A stretch of 64,000 nt of DNA from Cryptomeria japonica (lineage: Eukaryota > Streptophyta > Pinopsida > Cupressales > Cupressaceae): positions 650,164,468 to 650,228,467 of the forward strand of contig NC_081409.1 of assembly GCF_030272615.1 (NCBI RefSeq), written 5' to 3'. The notes below the pieces were generated by a model. The model made no database searches and had not been told where the DNA came from. It saw nothing but the letters and a program-made list of their open reading frames with translations. Below, piece by piece: positions 45,449 through 56,722 of this stretch. The translations under genes and the position numbers were made by a program. Position 1 is the first letter of the stretch. Each line of letters begins with the position of its first letter.

Positions 45449-48015
45449 TCACATGTGTAGAGAATATGTCATAGAATCATTAATAAGGCGGCTGCATGTA
45501 AGAAGATTTCTCATGCATTCAACATGCATTGACCGGGCCACCACTAAGTCAAAAAATATTCCAGCAATAAATATGCCACCACTATTCAGCCTAAGGTTCT
45601 CATCCAAGAATGGACGATCATTAGCCCGTTCATTTATTGCAGATGCAATTAATTTACTGATGACGGCTTCCAGCTCTCCAATGGAGATACTTGGCACATT
45701 TTCAATATCAAATTCCATCAGGGTAATTTCTTCCTCACTCTTGAAAAAGAAGCTTTCCCATTCCATTATAATTTCTTGTGTCCTATTCATTGTATAAGAA
45801 AATGAAGAAATATTTGCAAAATATTCCTTAGGGAATGAGCGTATGAAGAAGAACTCATGCAGCTGAAATTTCAGGGAGTTCGCTATTACTCCATTCTCAT
45901 TGAGCTTCCTTGCGAACAGTGCTTCAATTACATTGATGATTTTCTCCTGCACCTTTTTTATCAAGTCTTTCAAGGTTAAAGACTCCATGTTGAATTTATC
46001 AAAGGTGTTCTTTCGTGAGAAAACGATCCAGAACCATCGGGGAAAGTCATAAATCTCGTTCTCCTGAATTACTTTCCCATCAATTAGAATTTGCCTTGGA
46101 ATCTTTGTCAGAGCCCTGAGCCGCAAAATAGTTAAGTCCTGGTATATGTGAACATCTTCCCACAATCCTTCCGTTGTCTCCAATCTATTCAAAAGGGCTA
46201 GGAACTTTGAATGAAACTGAGCCAAGTCCTCGATGAATTTTACTGCTTCAGTGTTAACATCTTCTATCCATTCCCTGGAATTTTGCGCCATTGTTGTATT
46301 TACTTCCGCATCATCAACAACTTCTTTAGGAATGGAAGGAGAAATGAATGAACGACTTGCCTCCCTGAGTGGCCTTTTAAAACTTCTGATGTACTCGCAT
46401 AGAGCTCTATTTTCTTCCCTTAGCCTCTTATATTTCACCTTTGTCTTCAACATCTTTTCCTTCATGCCTAAGGAAGATTCTTTGAAGTCTCCAATTACTT
46501 GTCTCATGGAAGCAAGACCAAGATCAACCTGTCTAAAAACATAATATTCCTATCTAATATCATTGCTGTCCTTATCCACTGCTGGCTCAACAATATGCAG
46601 GGTCCGTGATCCAGACTCATCCCTCACAACTTTAGAAAATTCCCAAGGAGCCTTCATTTCTGTTGGTTGATCCACCTTCTTGAACAACTCTTCTAATTCC
46701 CGAGCTGGATCAATTTCCTTTTTTGGTTCCTTCCTCAGCCTTTTTATCAACCAATCTAGAACTGGAATGGAGTGACTATGGATTTCCATGTGCTCCTGCT
46801 CTTATAATTTTTCTTCTATTTTACCAAGGATGTCTTCCACAAAGCTATCCTAATGAGTCTCTTCCTGGTGTGGAGAAATTTCTTGTCTTTGATTTCTTGG
46901 CTGATTGGGTCTGTGTGAAGCACTAATACTGAGTATATCTGGTGCTGGAGTATTACCTGGAGGTGGATCTGTTGGATGTGCAAACATCTCTACCTCATGT
47001 ACACTGGAAGAACTCGCCGGTGACTACACCCTTTCTACCCTTGTTTTATTTTGCGGAGGTTCTTCCTGTCACACCTCTTGTTGAACTTCCTGTGGAACTT
47101 CCTGTTGGCTATCTTTCTTCCTTGTCGTCCTTGGTCTCTTTGGGGTGCTTTTCCCTTTATCAATCAGGACATCTCCTTCTGCCTGGGCTTGTGAAGATCC
47201 TTCGGTTGTTTCACTATGGGAATCTAGACTTCCCATTAGCTGATATGTCAAATGAACATTTCCTTCCGTCAACTTCCTTATCTGTCGATCAACCCAGTGC
47301 TTAGTGAATTTCAGTACCGGTCTAGCCAGGACATTCAAATCATCAATTTCGGGCTCCAACCAATCTGGCAACTGAATGGGCTAATCTTTCACTTTCTCAA
47401 ATTCAGGTTGTATTAAATCCGAATCCTCTTTCACTTGATTCGGCACTTGGTAAATTTCACTTATCCCGATGGTGTCAAGGGGCAGTCTGGAATACATTTT
47501 TCTCCGGACTTCAAAGTCTTCCTGGGCACTTGCCCAATAATCTTCCAAGTGAAATTTGTGTATGAATTTCACCCAAGCAACCTTCCTGATTTGTTGGTAA
47601 GGATCATACTAAGCTCTGCATTTATAAAATAGCAGGTGATAGTATGCCAACTCCTCCGCTGCACTCTTAGTCGCTTCCAAACCTGTACACATTTCCATGA
47701 TGTCACCTAGGACAACTGGGAATTCAATAGACCGTTTCTTCTTCTTCTTCTTCTTCTTCTTCTATAATTGATCATAGGCTATTAACTGCCTCATGAGTTC
47801 CAGCAATATGAGTTTATGTGATGGATACCTTAGCAACTTGTATGACTGGTATGAAAATCCTTTAATCCTGATGTAGGTGAATTTAGGAAACTGTAAGAAC
47901 GTGGCTCCATACTTCTGGACTAGGGCCCTCACTTGCAGCAACACCCTTATATGTAATTGTTTCTGCATAAGTCATGTCAAGTACATAGTGTAGGTGTCGT
48001 TCACCTACCTATAAG
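45449..48015 (-). pseudogene. Element D unknown protein
   Basis: One minus-strand frame of about 855 codons runs from the border with G to 45449. It is broken only by a handful of stops (near 47759, 47378, 47060, 46965, 46840 and 46547). Segments in order: VNDTYTMYL; LVQKYGATFLQFPKF; SIEFPVVLGDIMEM; YWASAQEDFEVRRKMYSRLP; VHLTYQLMGSLDSHS; a basic linker (PKRPRTTRKK); an acidic Pro/Glu region; FSKVVRDESGSRTLHIVEP; a coiled coil (EKMLKTKVKYKRLREENRAL); and a long C-terminal part including DFPRWFWIVFSRKNTFDKF. At least five of these blocks have counterparts in the same order in element C. Loss by single stops rather than frameshifts means it is less decayed than C. Function unknown. Confidence 0.65.
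47735..47763. repeat. CTT trinucleotide microsatellite
   Basis: About nine CTT units; on the coding minus strand they read as a run of Lys codons within element D. Confidence 0.9.
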
Positions 48016-49212
48016 TGTTAGAGAGTTCAAATAACCAGAAGACAACAGAGAGGGGGGGTGAATCAGTTGTCACAGATTACTAGAACATTTAACAATTAAA
48101 ACCTTAATACAAGAATCCAAAACATTAATACCAGAATAGCAGTTAAACCATTTAAGCATAAATAATAATCAAAGAATAAATAACATCCACATGACACCAA
48201 GATTTATACGTGCAAAACCCGATAAAGGGAAAAATCACAATGGAAAGCCTACCCACAGTTGGATAATACTTCTACAGTAAGTATGTGAATTACAATTGAC
48301 AGGTCTGCACTTGCAAGAAAGCCAACAGCCTAGAGCGCACTACTCATCACAAAAGGAGTCTCACTAACTACATAGAAATCCAGACTACAATCTGGAAGAA
48401 TGAATGAACTACAAAGATAGAATCTCCTCTGCCCGAGTACAGTTCCGGTTAAGCTCAATATCGGAGGACTAAATCCTCTTACATAAACCCAACTCGATCT
48501 TCAATGATTGACCAAATCCTCTGCTTGAATGATATTACATTATTCGCATATTACATCCCTTTGACAATAACCATGATGATTTACAATGAGATCTTACATC
48601 ATATATACACAAACCCTCGACCATAAACAATCAAGTCGGCCACCTGACAATAAACAATTACATAATTACAAAACATGTTGGCCTAAAACCAAACAAACAA
48701 TGTTCAACACATAAGATATCCCGAAAACATATCGAGAGGTCCAATCCACATGTTACATTAAGCCTATCCATAACCTAGATCAACCGGGACCAAATATAGG
48801 TCCACAAGCTAAAGCAATAATACAAATTTGCCAAGTCTCAAACATTATCACCAACAGCATCCTGAATCCATACTAGAAGCCACACCAACACAACTTATGC
48901 ATATCATCAAAGATCTTCATCAAAGCTTTGCCGGTGAAACCTTCACCGGTACCACAAGCCAAGCTTCCAAGCAAACAGGATAGCATCCAATCACCAGACC
49001 AAAACCAACTTACTGAATATGAACATGAGTAACAAGAATAAGCCAATTCTATAACCAAACTATACCGGACCATACCGGATCATGCCAGAACCAAACCAAC
49101 CATAAACCACTCATTCTACTCGGACTAGAAGGGAGCCGGTAAAGCATCTAGTGTTGACATTAATGACAAAACATCAATGCAACACATAATCAATTCCTCC
49201 AAATGGCCAACA
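48016..49212 (-). repeat. 3' LTR of copia element G
   Basis: On the minus strand it starts TGTTGGCCATTTGG directly after the polypurine tract and ends near CTAACA. Near the end it has CTGATTCAC, a pyrimidine run and CTCT (plus 48045-48065). The outer edge at 48016 coincides with the break in the coding frame of element D. Confidence 0.75.
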
Positions 49213-49224
49213 ATCTCCCCCTTT
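49213..49224 (-). other. Polypurine tract of element G
   Basis: Minus-strand AAAGGGGGAGAT lies immediately before the LTR, identical to that of element A. Confidence 0.88.
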
Positions 49225-49555
49225 GGCATTGATGACAACACTAGATGTGAAAAACATTTAAGTACCAAGAAATGTCAAACAAGTCTCCCCCAATGAAAGA
49301 TAGCCAACAATCTCCCACATAAAGATATAGCAATGAAGTGTTGAAACAAAGCCCAAACTCCCCCTATGAATGATATCTCTCCCTTTGACATCAATGCCAG
49401 AAATCTAACAAAAATATCAAAGTAAAATCATAAACCACTGAATCACAAAGCTGACCACTCCCCCTAAGCAGTAGAATCCTAACATTAGTGTTTGAATGAA
49501 AAATATCTCTGATAATACATACCGGATTGATGCCAAAAAGCATCAATCAGTTCTC
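49225..49555 (-). other. 3' untranslated part of element G
   Basis: No coding sequence. It contains several CTCCCCCT-type motifs, such as at 49285, 49360 and 49459, which on the minus strand are extra purine tracts. Confidence 0.6.
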
Positions 49556-51192
49556 TACCGGAGGAGTAGAAACCCCTAACCTATCTCTCAGGTACTCAAA
49601 TGGTTCTTTAGGCAAAGGTTTAGTGAAAATATCTAAAATCTGCTATTCAGTGTTCACATAAACCAATCTGACTTCATTTTCTTCCACCTTATCCTTCAAA
49701 AAGTTATACTTGATATATATGTGTTTTGTCTTAGAATGAAATACCAAGTTCTTTGATATGTCAATAGCAGCAGAGTTATCACAATGAATAACTACCGTTA
49801 CAGTGCAATGCACTTTGATACCCTTCAACATTTGCTTCATCGATAAAACCTGTGTAAAATTAGTAGCAGCAGCAACATACTCAGCTCCAACAATAGATAA
49901 AGAAGTACATGACGGTTTCTTGCTGATCCATGAAACCAACTTCTTTCCAAGAAAGAAAGATCCACCAAAAGTACTTTTCCGTTCATCAACATTTCCAGCC
50001 CAATCAACATCTATATATGCACATAAAGTAAAGTCATCATCTTTAGGGTACCACAAACCATATTTTGATGTACCTTGCAAGTATCTAAATATATTTTTCA
50101 CCACTCATAATTTTCTCTAGGATCACTATGAAACCTAGATGCAATACAAACAACATTCATCATGTCAGGCCTAGTCTGAGTCAAATAAAGTAGACATCCA
50201 ATCATAGATTTGTATCTTGTAGGATTTACTGGTGCAGAAACATCTTTTCTTGTTAATTTCTCACTTGTAATCATAGGAGTACTTACCGGTTTAGAATCTC
50301 CCATACCAAATTTCTTCAACAATTTCCTAGCATACTTAGTTTGACAGATGAAATTACCTTTGTCAGTCTGAGTAATCTGCAAACCTAAGAAAAATTTCAT
50401 TTCCCCAATCATAGACATTTCAAATTCTTTCTCCATATTCTTAGAAAATTTCATGCCCAACTTATCTTTACCTCCAAAAGTAATGTCATCAACAAATACT
50501 TCAATAATTAATATATCATCATCAGTGATCTTATAATATAAATTACTGTCAGCATTACTCTTAGTAAAACCAAGCTTCAAAAGATATCTATCCAACCTTG
50601 CATACCAAGCTCTAGGTGCCTGTTTCAACCCATATAAAGCTTTCCTTAACCTGCAAACCATGTTTGCATCATCTGAAAGTGAAAAACCATCAAGTTAATA
50701 TAAACTTCCTTATCAAGATCCCCATTCAAAAATGCACAGTTAACATCCATATGATAAACCTTGTAGTTCTTATAGGCAACATAGGCAAGAAATAATCTTA
50801 CACCTTCAATCTTAGCTACAGGTGCAAAAGGCTCTCCATAATCAATTCCTTCCTTCTGAGAATATCCTTTACAAACCAATCTAGCCTTATTCTTTACAAC
50901 TTGACCATCATCATTCAATTTATTCTTAAAAACCCATTTAGTTCCAATAACATTCTTATTTTTAAGCTGAGGAACCAAGGTCCATGTGTTATTTTTCTCA
51001 ATCTGATCTAATTACTAATATCGATTCAACTTGAGAAATTAAACATACCTCATTAGTTGTCAGTCTTCTTCTTGTCATCACTCCATTGTTCTTAACCCCA
51101 ATGATCTAATCTTCTGAATGATTCAATCTCACATACCTAAGAGTACTCTGACTCTTTATTCCTCTTCCCGGTTCTTTAGTTATTGTTGAATT
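49556..51192 (-). pseudogene. Copia element G reverse transcriptase and RNase H
   Basis: RT begins near 51010 and continues with KNVIGTKWVFKNKLNDDGQ (about 50950) and GIDYGEPFAPVAKIEGVRLF, then YHMDVNCAFLNGDL with the first catalytic Asp. A frameshift near 50655 leads to RLRKALYGLKQAPRAWYARL, and VFVDDITFGG (plus 50475-50500) carries the catalytic pair, Phe replacing the usual Tyr. RKLLKKFGMGDSKPVSTPM and LLYLTQTRPDMM follow. A stop and frameshift near 50100 precede RNase H (CAYIDVDWAGNVDERKST; VIHCDNSAAIDISKN; ending DIFTKPLPKEPFEYLRDRLG near 49570). The enzyme would copy the element's RNA in the particle. Few lesions, but at least two frameshifts and two stops. Confidence 0.88.
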
Positions 51193-52509
51193 TGATGAAT
51201 AATGATGAACAACAGATACCCCAACCGGTACTGAGAGGGGGGGGTGAATCAGTACTAATAAAAACTCTCCCAACAACTTATCTAGCTAAAGCAAAACCAA
51301 CTAGTTATCACCATTACTAAACTTAACCATGGCAATACAGGTTAAACATAGTAAGACATCAAATACCATAAACATATGCATGTGGTATACTAGAAATACC
51401 ATAACCTATTAACCATATACTTCATAAACATCACATGAAAAATGCATAGCACATAACACACATCACATGGAAACCCAAATGGGAAAAACCACGGTGGAGA
51501 TGAATACCCACAAGCTTGTTTTGAACTCTTTTGAAGCTCGCCCTGTTAGGAGCCTAGTCCGCTTAAAGACTTTACAATAAGGTTCTGCTAGGAACTGATC
51601 CTGTTAGAGATCACCCGGTTAAGGGATGACTATATACCCTGTTAAACGTTGAAACCTTGTTAAAGGTTACCTTGCTAGAGGATTTGAAGAACTCAATGAT
51701 CTTGAGTCACTTGGTTACATGTTTTACAATAAGCCTATTAAAGCTACCCGGTAAAGGGATTTTCCATCTGTTGAAATGATTAGAAGACAACAGGAAAAAC
51801 TACTGATCTGATAACAACACTACATGCCAAGATAGATCCTTTTCATTTCCTCTACTCTGCAATCACATTTCTGCAATTTTCCTCTTACTGGTCTGGCAAG
51901 TATCTCGTCACTCGAATACACACAATATTTTCCAACAACTTTACAATAAAAAACATCATTGACCTTATAGACAACAAATAGGTCAGTAGCATAAACCCTA
52001 AACCTTAAGCATCTCAAGTTTACAACACAGGCGGTCCAATCCTGACCGTCCAAACACATTGCCTAGAGCATTACAAATTCAAACAGATCACAAGACAATC
52101 TGCATCATTCATTCTTCACCACACATGGGAATCAGTAACCCACCACGCTTCCTTCTCGTACCACTAAGAAGAGTGATCATTCCCGAGGTAGACTTCAAAC
52201 GCAATCGATCTTCTCATACCTCAATCCTTCACGCGCACAAGACTGACGTGGTACCTCGGTCTCAGTCACATCTCTTAGCTAACTCATCACAGAGTATCAT
52301 CGGTTGCATCGCACAAGCTGAATCGCCAAACCAATAACCATAGAGCTAAGGCTACCAACCGGTAGTCACACTTAGTGAAACCCTGACACCGGTTCACTAC
52401 ATCTCTTCATACCTCTTCATACCGGTTCACCAACTTCTTCACATCAATGACAACATACATTATCATCATATCAACATGTCGATTCATCATATGCCAATGA
52501 TAGCCAACA
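51193..52509 (-). mobile_element. Solo LTR H inside element G
   Basis: On the minus strand it starts TGTTGGCTATCATTGG and ends CATTATTCATCA. The flanks are TAATT (52510-52514) and GAATT (51188-51192), a target-site duplication with one mismatch. With these edges the copia frame joins smoothly from the region after integrase to the region before RT. It carries the CTGATTCAC, pyrimidine run and CTCTCAG motif of copia LTRs (plus 51231-51252). Confidence 0.75.
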
Positions 52510-53535
52510 TAATTTTCTAATACTGCTGGAGTAACTGATTCAACACTATGTTTCGATAAAGGTGCTACCAGTTCATATATAATCATTTCCAACGCTGGTT
52601 CCTTCTCATTAACTCTGATTTGACCTCTATTCAGTTCATCCACCTTGACATTAGCACTCTCCACAATTCTCTACAATCTCTTGTTATAACATCTATATGC
52701 TTTGCTTTCATTAGAATAACCAAGAAATATGTCTTCATTACATCTAGGATCAAATTTTCCAATAATATCATCTCTCTTGATATAACATTTACTACCAAAG
52801 ATTTTGAAATACTTAACTATGGGTGTATTGCCAAACCATAATTCATAAGGTGTCTTACTGGTTTCTCCTTTGATATGTACTCTGTTAAATGTATAAACTG
52901 TTGGCTCACTGCTTCTCTCTAGTAGACATGAGGTAGACTAGCTTCCATCATCATTGATCTAGCAACATCCAACAAAGTTATGTTCTTCCTTTCCACAATT
53001 CCATTCTCCTGAGGTGTCCAGGGAGCAAAAAATTGTCTCCTTATACCATGCTTCTCACAAAAGTTATTAAACTCACGGGATGTGAATTCCCAATCATGAT
53101 CTGACCTCAAACATTTAATCTTCAATCCTGTCTCAGTTTCCACTTTAGCTTTAAAGATTTTAAAATTTTCAAAAGCCTCATATTTCTCCCTTAGAAAAGT
53201 AACCCACATCATTCTAGAATGATCATCAATGATTAGCATGAAATATCTATCACTTAGAAAACTTTTAACTCTAGTAAGGCCACACAAATTAGTATGAATA
53301 AGATCAAGAACATCATTAGATTTATCTTGTATAATCCTAAAAGAGGTTCTAACCTGTTTTCCCATTTTACATTCTTTACATACCGGATTATAGTTCTTCA
53401 TAATCTTAGGTATATCTCTAACTACCTTAGTTGAACTGATCTTTACAATGCAATCAAAATTCACATGACACAGCGTCTTATGCCATAGCCAACTTTCATT
53501 AATTTGTGCAATGAAACATGTACTCACCGAAATTC
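52510..53535 (-). pseudogene. Copia element G integrase
   Basis: The zinc-binding region has WLWHKTLCHVNF with two His and PVCKECKMGKQVR with two Cys. The core has DLIHTNLCG, then IIDDHSRMMWVTF and RSDHDWEFTSREFNN; TPQENGIVERKN gives the Glu of the catalytic D-D-E triad. A stop at 52919 is followed by the C-terminal part in decayed form (EKPVRHLMNYG, FLVILMKAKHIDVITR), reaching the edge of LTR H. In RSDHDWEF the usual Gly-Gly before Glu is lost. The protein would insert cDNA into the genome. Confidence 0.85.
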
Positions 53536-54131
53536 AAATGAAATATATTACCTTTTGTCTATGTATTGGTTGCAATCTCAAAACTAGGTCTGTTAATGAT
53601 TTTGCATTTTCCATCCTTGAAGTGTAATTGAAATCCCTTATCCACCAATTGTCCTACACTCAAAAGATTAGGCCTCAAACCTTCAACAAAATAAACAATG
53701 TTAGTATTGTTCTTACCATCCAATGTAATAGGTAATTTTCCTTTGATCATACATGCTTTATCATCTCCAAATCTAACCAAACCGCCATCAAATTCTTGCA
53801 AAAATAAAAACTTCCCTTTATCTCCAGTCATATGATGTGAGTATCCACTGTCAATTACCCATTAATCCTTGTCTTTAATTTTAGCAGCAAGTGCCTTCTC
53901 TTCAGGTACATTCTCTTCTAGTGCCAAAACATCTTCCTTGATAGCCAAGAACACCCATTCCTTTCCATTGCCGGAACCACTAGCAAAGTCTTCTGCCAAT
54001 TCATCATCAAAGTTAGGCTTAAAAGATCTTCTAACTCTTTCTTCAAATCTTGAATTCCTTCCAGGACATCTAGATGCAAAATGACCAATCTTATTACATG
54101 CAAAACATTTAAAAGGTTGCTTTTCCTTCAT
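53536..54131 (-). pseudogene. Copia element G zinc knuckle and protease
   Basis: The zinc knuckle CFACNKIGHFASRC (CX2CX4HX4C, about plus 54065-54106) is intact. After the acidic linker and a stop near 53860, the protease has WVIDSGYSHHMTG, with its catalytic Asp-Ser-Gly kept, and GKNNTNIVYFVEGLRPNLLS. Stops near 53558 and 53530 follow before integrase. Confidence 0.85.
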
Positions 54132-54840
54132 ACTTACTTCCTATCGGTCCTTTAGGTACTCTTCCAAAAAATAGTATTTCAAGTTGCTCAAACTCATCAT
54201 CTTCTCTTTTCATATCATCCAACTCTTTTGCATATAAAGCTTTCCAATTTTGCTTACCAGTTGTTGATGCAGATGCATGAAAAGAAGGTTCAGTCTTCAT
54301 AGCTCGAAAAGGTCCAAATTTTTCAAGCTCAAAAGCAGATAATTTCCCAACCAAGGTATCTCGATTGATAGAAGTATTAGCCATTGTTCTCAACTCATTA
54401 ATAGTAGTAGCCTTCATTTTGTAAGTCGGTGGTAGGGCTCTCAAGACTTTAGATATAATTTCATCTTCACTCAGAGTTCCACTACAATATTGAATTTGCA
54501 TAGCAATCTCATTTACCCTTTCCATGAATGCAATAATCCTTTCATCTTCTTCCATTTTCAGGTTTTCATATCTCACCTAGTAACCATCAAGTTTAACAAT
54601 CTTCACTATAGGGTCACCTTCATTAAGAATCTCCAACTTATCCCATATTGCCTTTCTAGATGATTTGTTAGTTAATCCAATTATATGTTGATCAGAAAGT
54701 GCACACAAGAGGGCTTCTCTTGATCTACAATCATTCTCAATCTCCTTATCCAGGTTAGCTAGAGGAGGATTGCTAGATACCGGATTATGAGGTGTAACAC
54801 CATTTTGTGTGATCTTCCAAATTTCTTAAGCAAGTCATCT
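54109..54840 (-). pseudogene. Copia element G gag (UBN2-type)
   Basis: SSRKAIWDKLEILNEGD, then YENLKMEEDERIIAFMERV and SGTLSEDEIISKVLRALPP are the standard block of the plant copia gag (UBN2) domain. A TAG lies at 54575-54577, and a frameshift near 54120 joins it to the zinc knuckle. The N-terminal part fades before the insertion of element F at 54886, so the true start is not seen. Confidence 0.82.
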
Positions 54841-54885
54841 CAGATGATTCTCCATCTGAATCTTCAATACTGTGTAATGTGTTCA

Positions 54886-56648
54886 TGTTGGCATTGAGTT
54901 ATCATTGATGTCAACCAGTATTGCAGGCTACCGGTAAAGGTTTGTCACCCGGTATAAAAAAGATTGAAGTGGTATGGTGGAAGACAAATAGGCATTGAGA
55001 AGTTTAACATGAAGGCTTGTCAACCGGTATCATAGAAGACACGTAGGTATTGAGACTATCAGTGAGTTCACCAGTATGAGGTGAGATGCATGCGTGTTAG
55101 CATGTTGAGTGACAACCAATAGACCATAAACCAGTTTGAAGGAGGACTACCTATTTGTGATGAAGAGGCAGAATGTTAAAATGATCACAAACCATCGGAG
55201 GTGAAGATGTGCTACTGGTGTAGTGTGCACTACCGGTTAGCAAAAGGAGAAGGTCTCACCGTTAAGGGCTTGTGTCGGTATGAGTTTGTTGAATGTTCAA
55301 TTGTAAACCGGCCTTGTATCGGTGAGATGAGTGTATAACTGATGTGATGCCATGTGGAGCTAAGGTGGCAAGCATACAGAGGTTGGTGAAGTTTCCATCG
55401 ACATGGTTGTTGGAACAGACAGTTGACATTAATGAAATATCCACAAATCATAGGTCCATAACAGATTGATGCCGCTCGAGGAAGAATGAATGACAGAGAA
55501 AGATAAAGGAGTTGTTGGCACCTGGATTGAAGTAAAGAAATCAAATTGCAAGAGGACCTCGAGAAGGAAACAGCTGGGTCATAAATGTGTCGACAATTTT
55601 CAAGGCTGAAAATCATGGTCAGGATTGCTATTTTTAGCAAATATACATTGGATGTCGGAAAACACATACAGATGCATTCCTCCAATGCAGGTGATTTTTC
55701 CAAGATGGATTGGATCAGATTGAATGCATATTTGGTCGGGAGAAGAAAACCCTACCCACTCCTAGTTTGAATTTGACTTTTGGCGGGAAAGCTCAAGATT
55801 AAACATGATGACTTGAGACTGCAATTGTTGCTGCTAAAGAGTGACCATAAGTGTGAAACTGCTGTCTGAGATCTAAATAGATAAACAGTTTAAGTGTTTA
55901 TGAGAAAGAATTGTACTAGTAAGGAGAAGCAGGGTAAACCGGTGTAAGGAACAAACTGGCAGAGTTAGCATAGGATGCAGAGGTGAAAATATGAAGGAAG
56001 CAACATCTGATAAAGAGTGATCGGTGTGAGTTGAATTGTGAAGACATTGTGAGAGGAGACTTAGAAAAGTTAGAATCAGCAGCAAAGAAAAGTTGCAGAG
56101 TGTGTGGAGGAAGCATAGACCGGTAAGGTTGAAACCGGTAGAGCAGACTATTGTAAGGTTGCAAAACTTCTTTTGTAACAAGGATCTCATTTGTATAACT
56201 GAGTTTTATATTGTTTTCACTAAGTTGGTCCTTAGTGTAGGGGGTTGTAGCTCCTTTAGGTTGTAGCCTATAAATTGTGTAGGGGTTGGTGCTCCTTTAA
56301 GTTGGTGCTCATAAATCAGGGGTTGGTGCTCCTTAGGTTGGTGCCCTAAAATTGTAATCAGATCTTTTACATTGTGAGCCTGGATTGGAGCAGAAGATAT
56401 CCAACAGCTATTCTTACCGAGATTTTTCTCACATTGGGTTTTCCTTGTATATCTGGTGCTATGTGATGTATTCTTGTGTATAAGTTATGTTGATGTTATA
56501 GCAAATCATTTCACACACTTAATTTGCATTGTTTGAGCAACTGGTTTGTACTCGGTTTGTTTTTATATATTACCGATATACCCCTGTCAAAGAAAAAGTG
56601 TTTAAATCACTGATTCACCTTCCTCTCAGTGATCCATTGTGTCCAACA
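54886..56648 (+). repeat. 5' LTR of copia element F
   Basis: It starts TGTTGGCATTGAG and ends CCAACA, 1,763 bases. CTGATTCACCTTCCTCTCAG lies near the end. Several short minus-strand frames have no recognisable content. Confidence 0.85.
56238..56365 (+). repeat. Tandem GGGGTTG(T/G)(A/T)GCTCCTT repeats in the LTR
   Basis: Three imperfect units of about 45 bases, each with a GCTCCTTTAGGTTG-like core, lie one after another in the R/U5 part. Confidence 0.85.
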
Positions 56649-56649
56649 A

Positions 56650-56669
56650 TTGGTATTAGAGTCAGGTTC
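56650..56669 (+). other. Primer-binding site of element F
   Basis: TTGGTATTAGAGTCAGGTTC starts two bases after the LTR. It differs from the initiator-Met tRNA complement TTGGTATCAGAGCCAGGTTC by two C-to-T changes. Confidence 0.88.
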
Positions 56670-56722
56670 CCTGTTTTGTTAAAGCATTCTCTAGCTTGTG
56701 TAGATCCTGTCAAGTGTTCACA

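Larger units (their letters stand above)
44481..48015 (-). mobile_element. Non-autonomous element D, family of element C (5' side cut by G)
   Basis: The minus strand carries the same series of unknown protein segments as element C, followed by an LTR-like promoter region. The coding part runs up to 48015, exactly where the LTR of copia element G begins, so G landed inside this gene. No pol genes are present. The left edge is approximate. Confidence 0.55.
48016..54885 (-). mobile_element. Ty1/copia element G (5' end cut by element F)
   Basis: On the minus strand the order is gag, protease, integrase, RT, RNase H, polypurine tract, 3' LTR, which is the copia order (integrase before RT). It sits in the protein gene of element D. 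Its 5' LTR is outside the window, separated by the insertion of F at 54886. A solo LTR (H) interrupts it between integrase and RT. Confidence 0.88.

Noticed and set aside
51184-52509. Left edge of solo LTR H at TGTTGAATT (51184)
   Set aside because: Flanks would be GTTAT and TAATT with no match, and the copia frame would not join; 51193 fits better.
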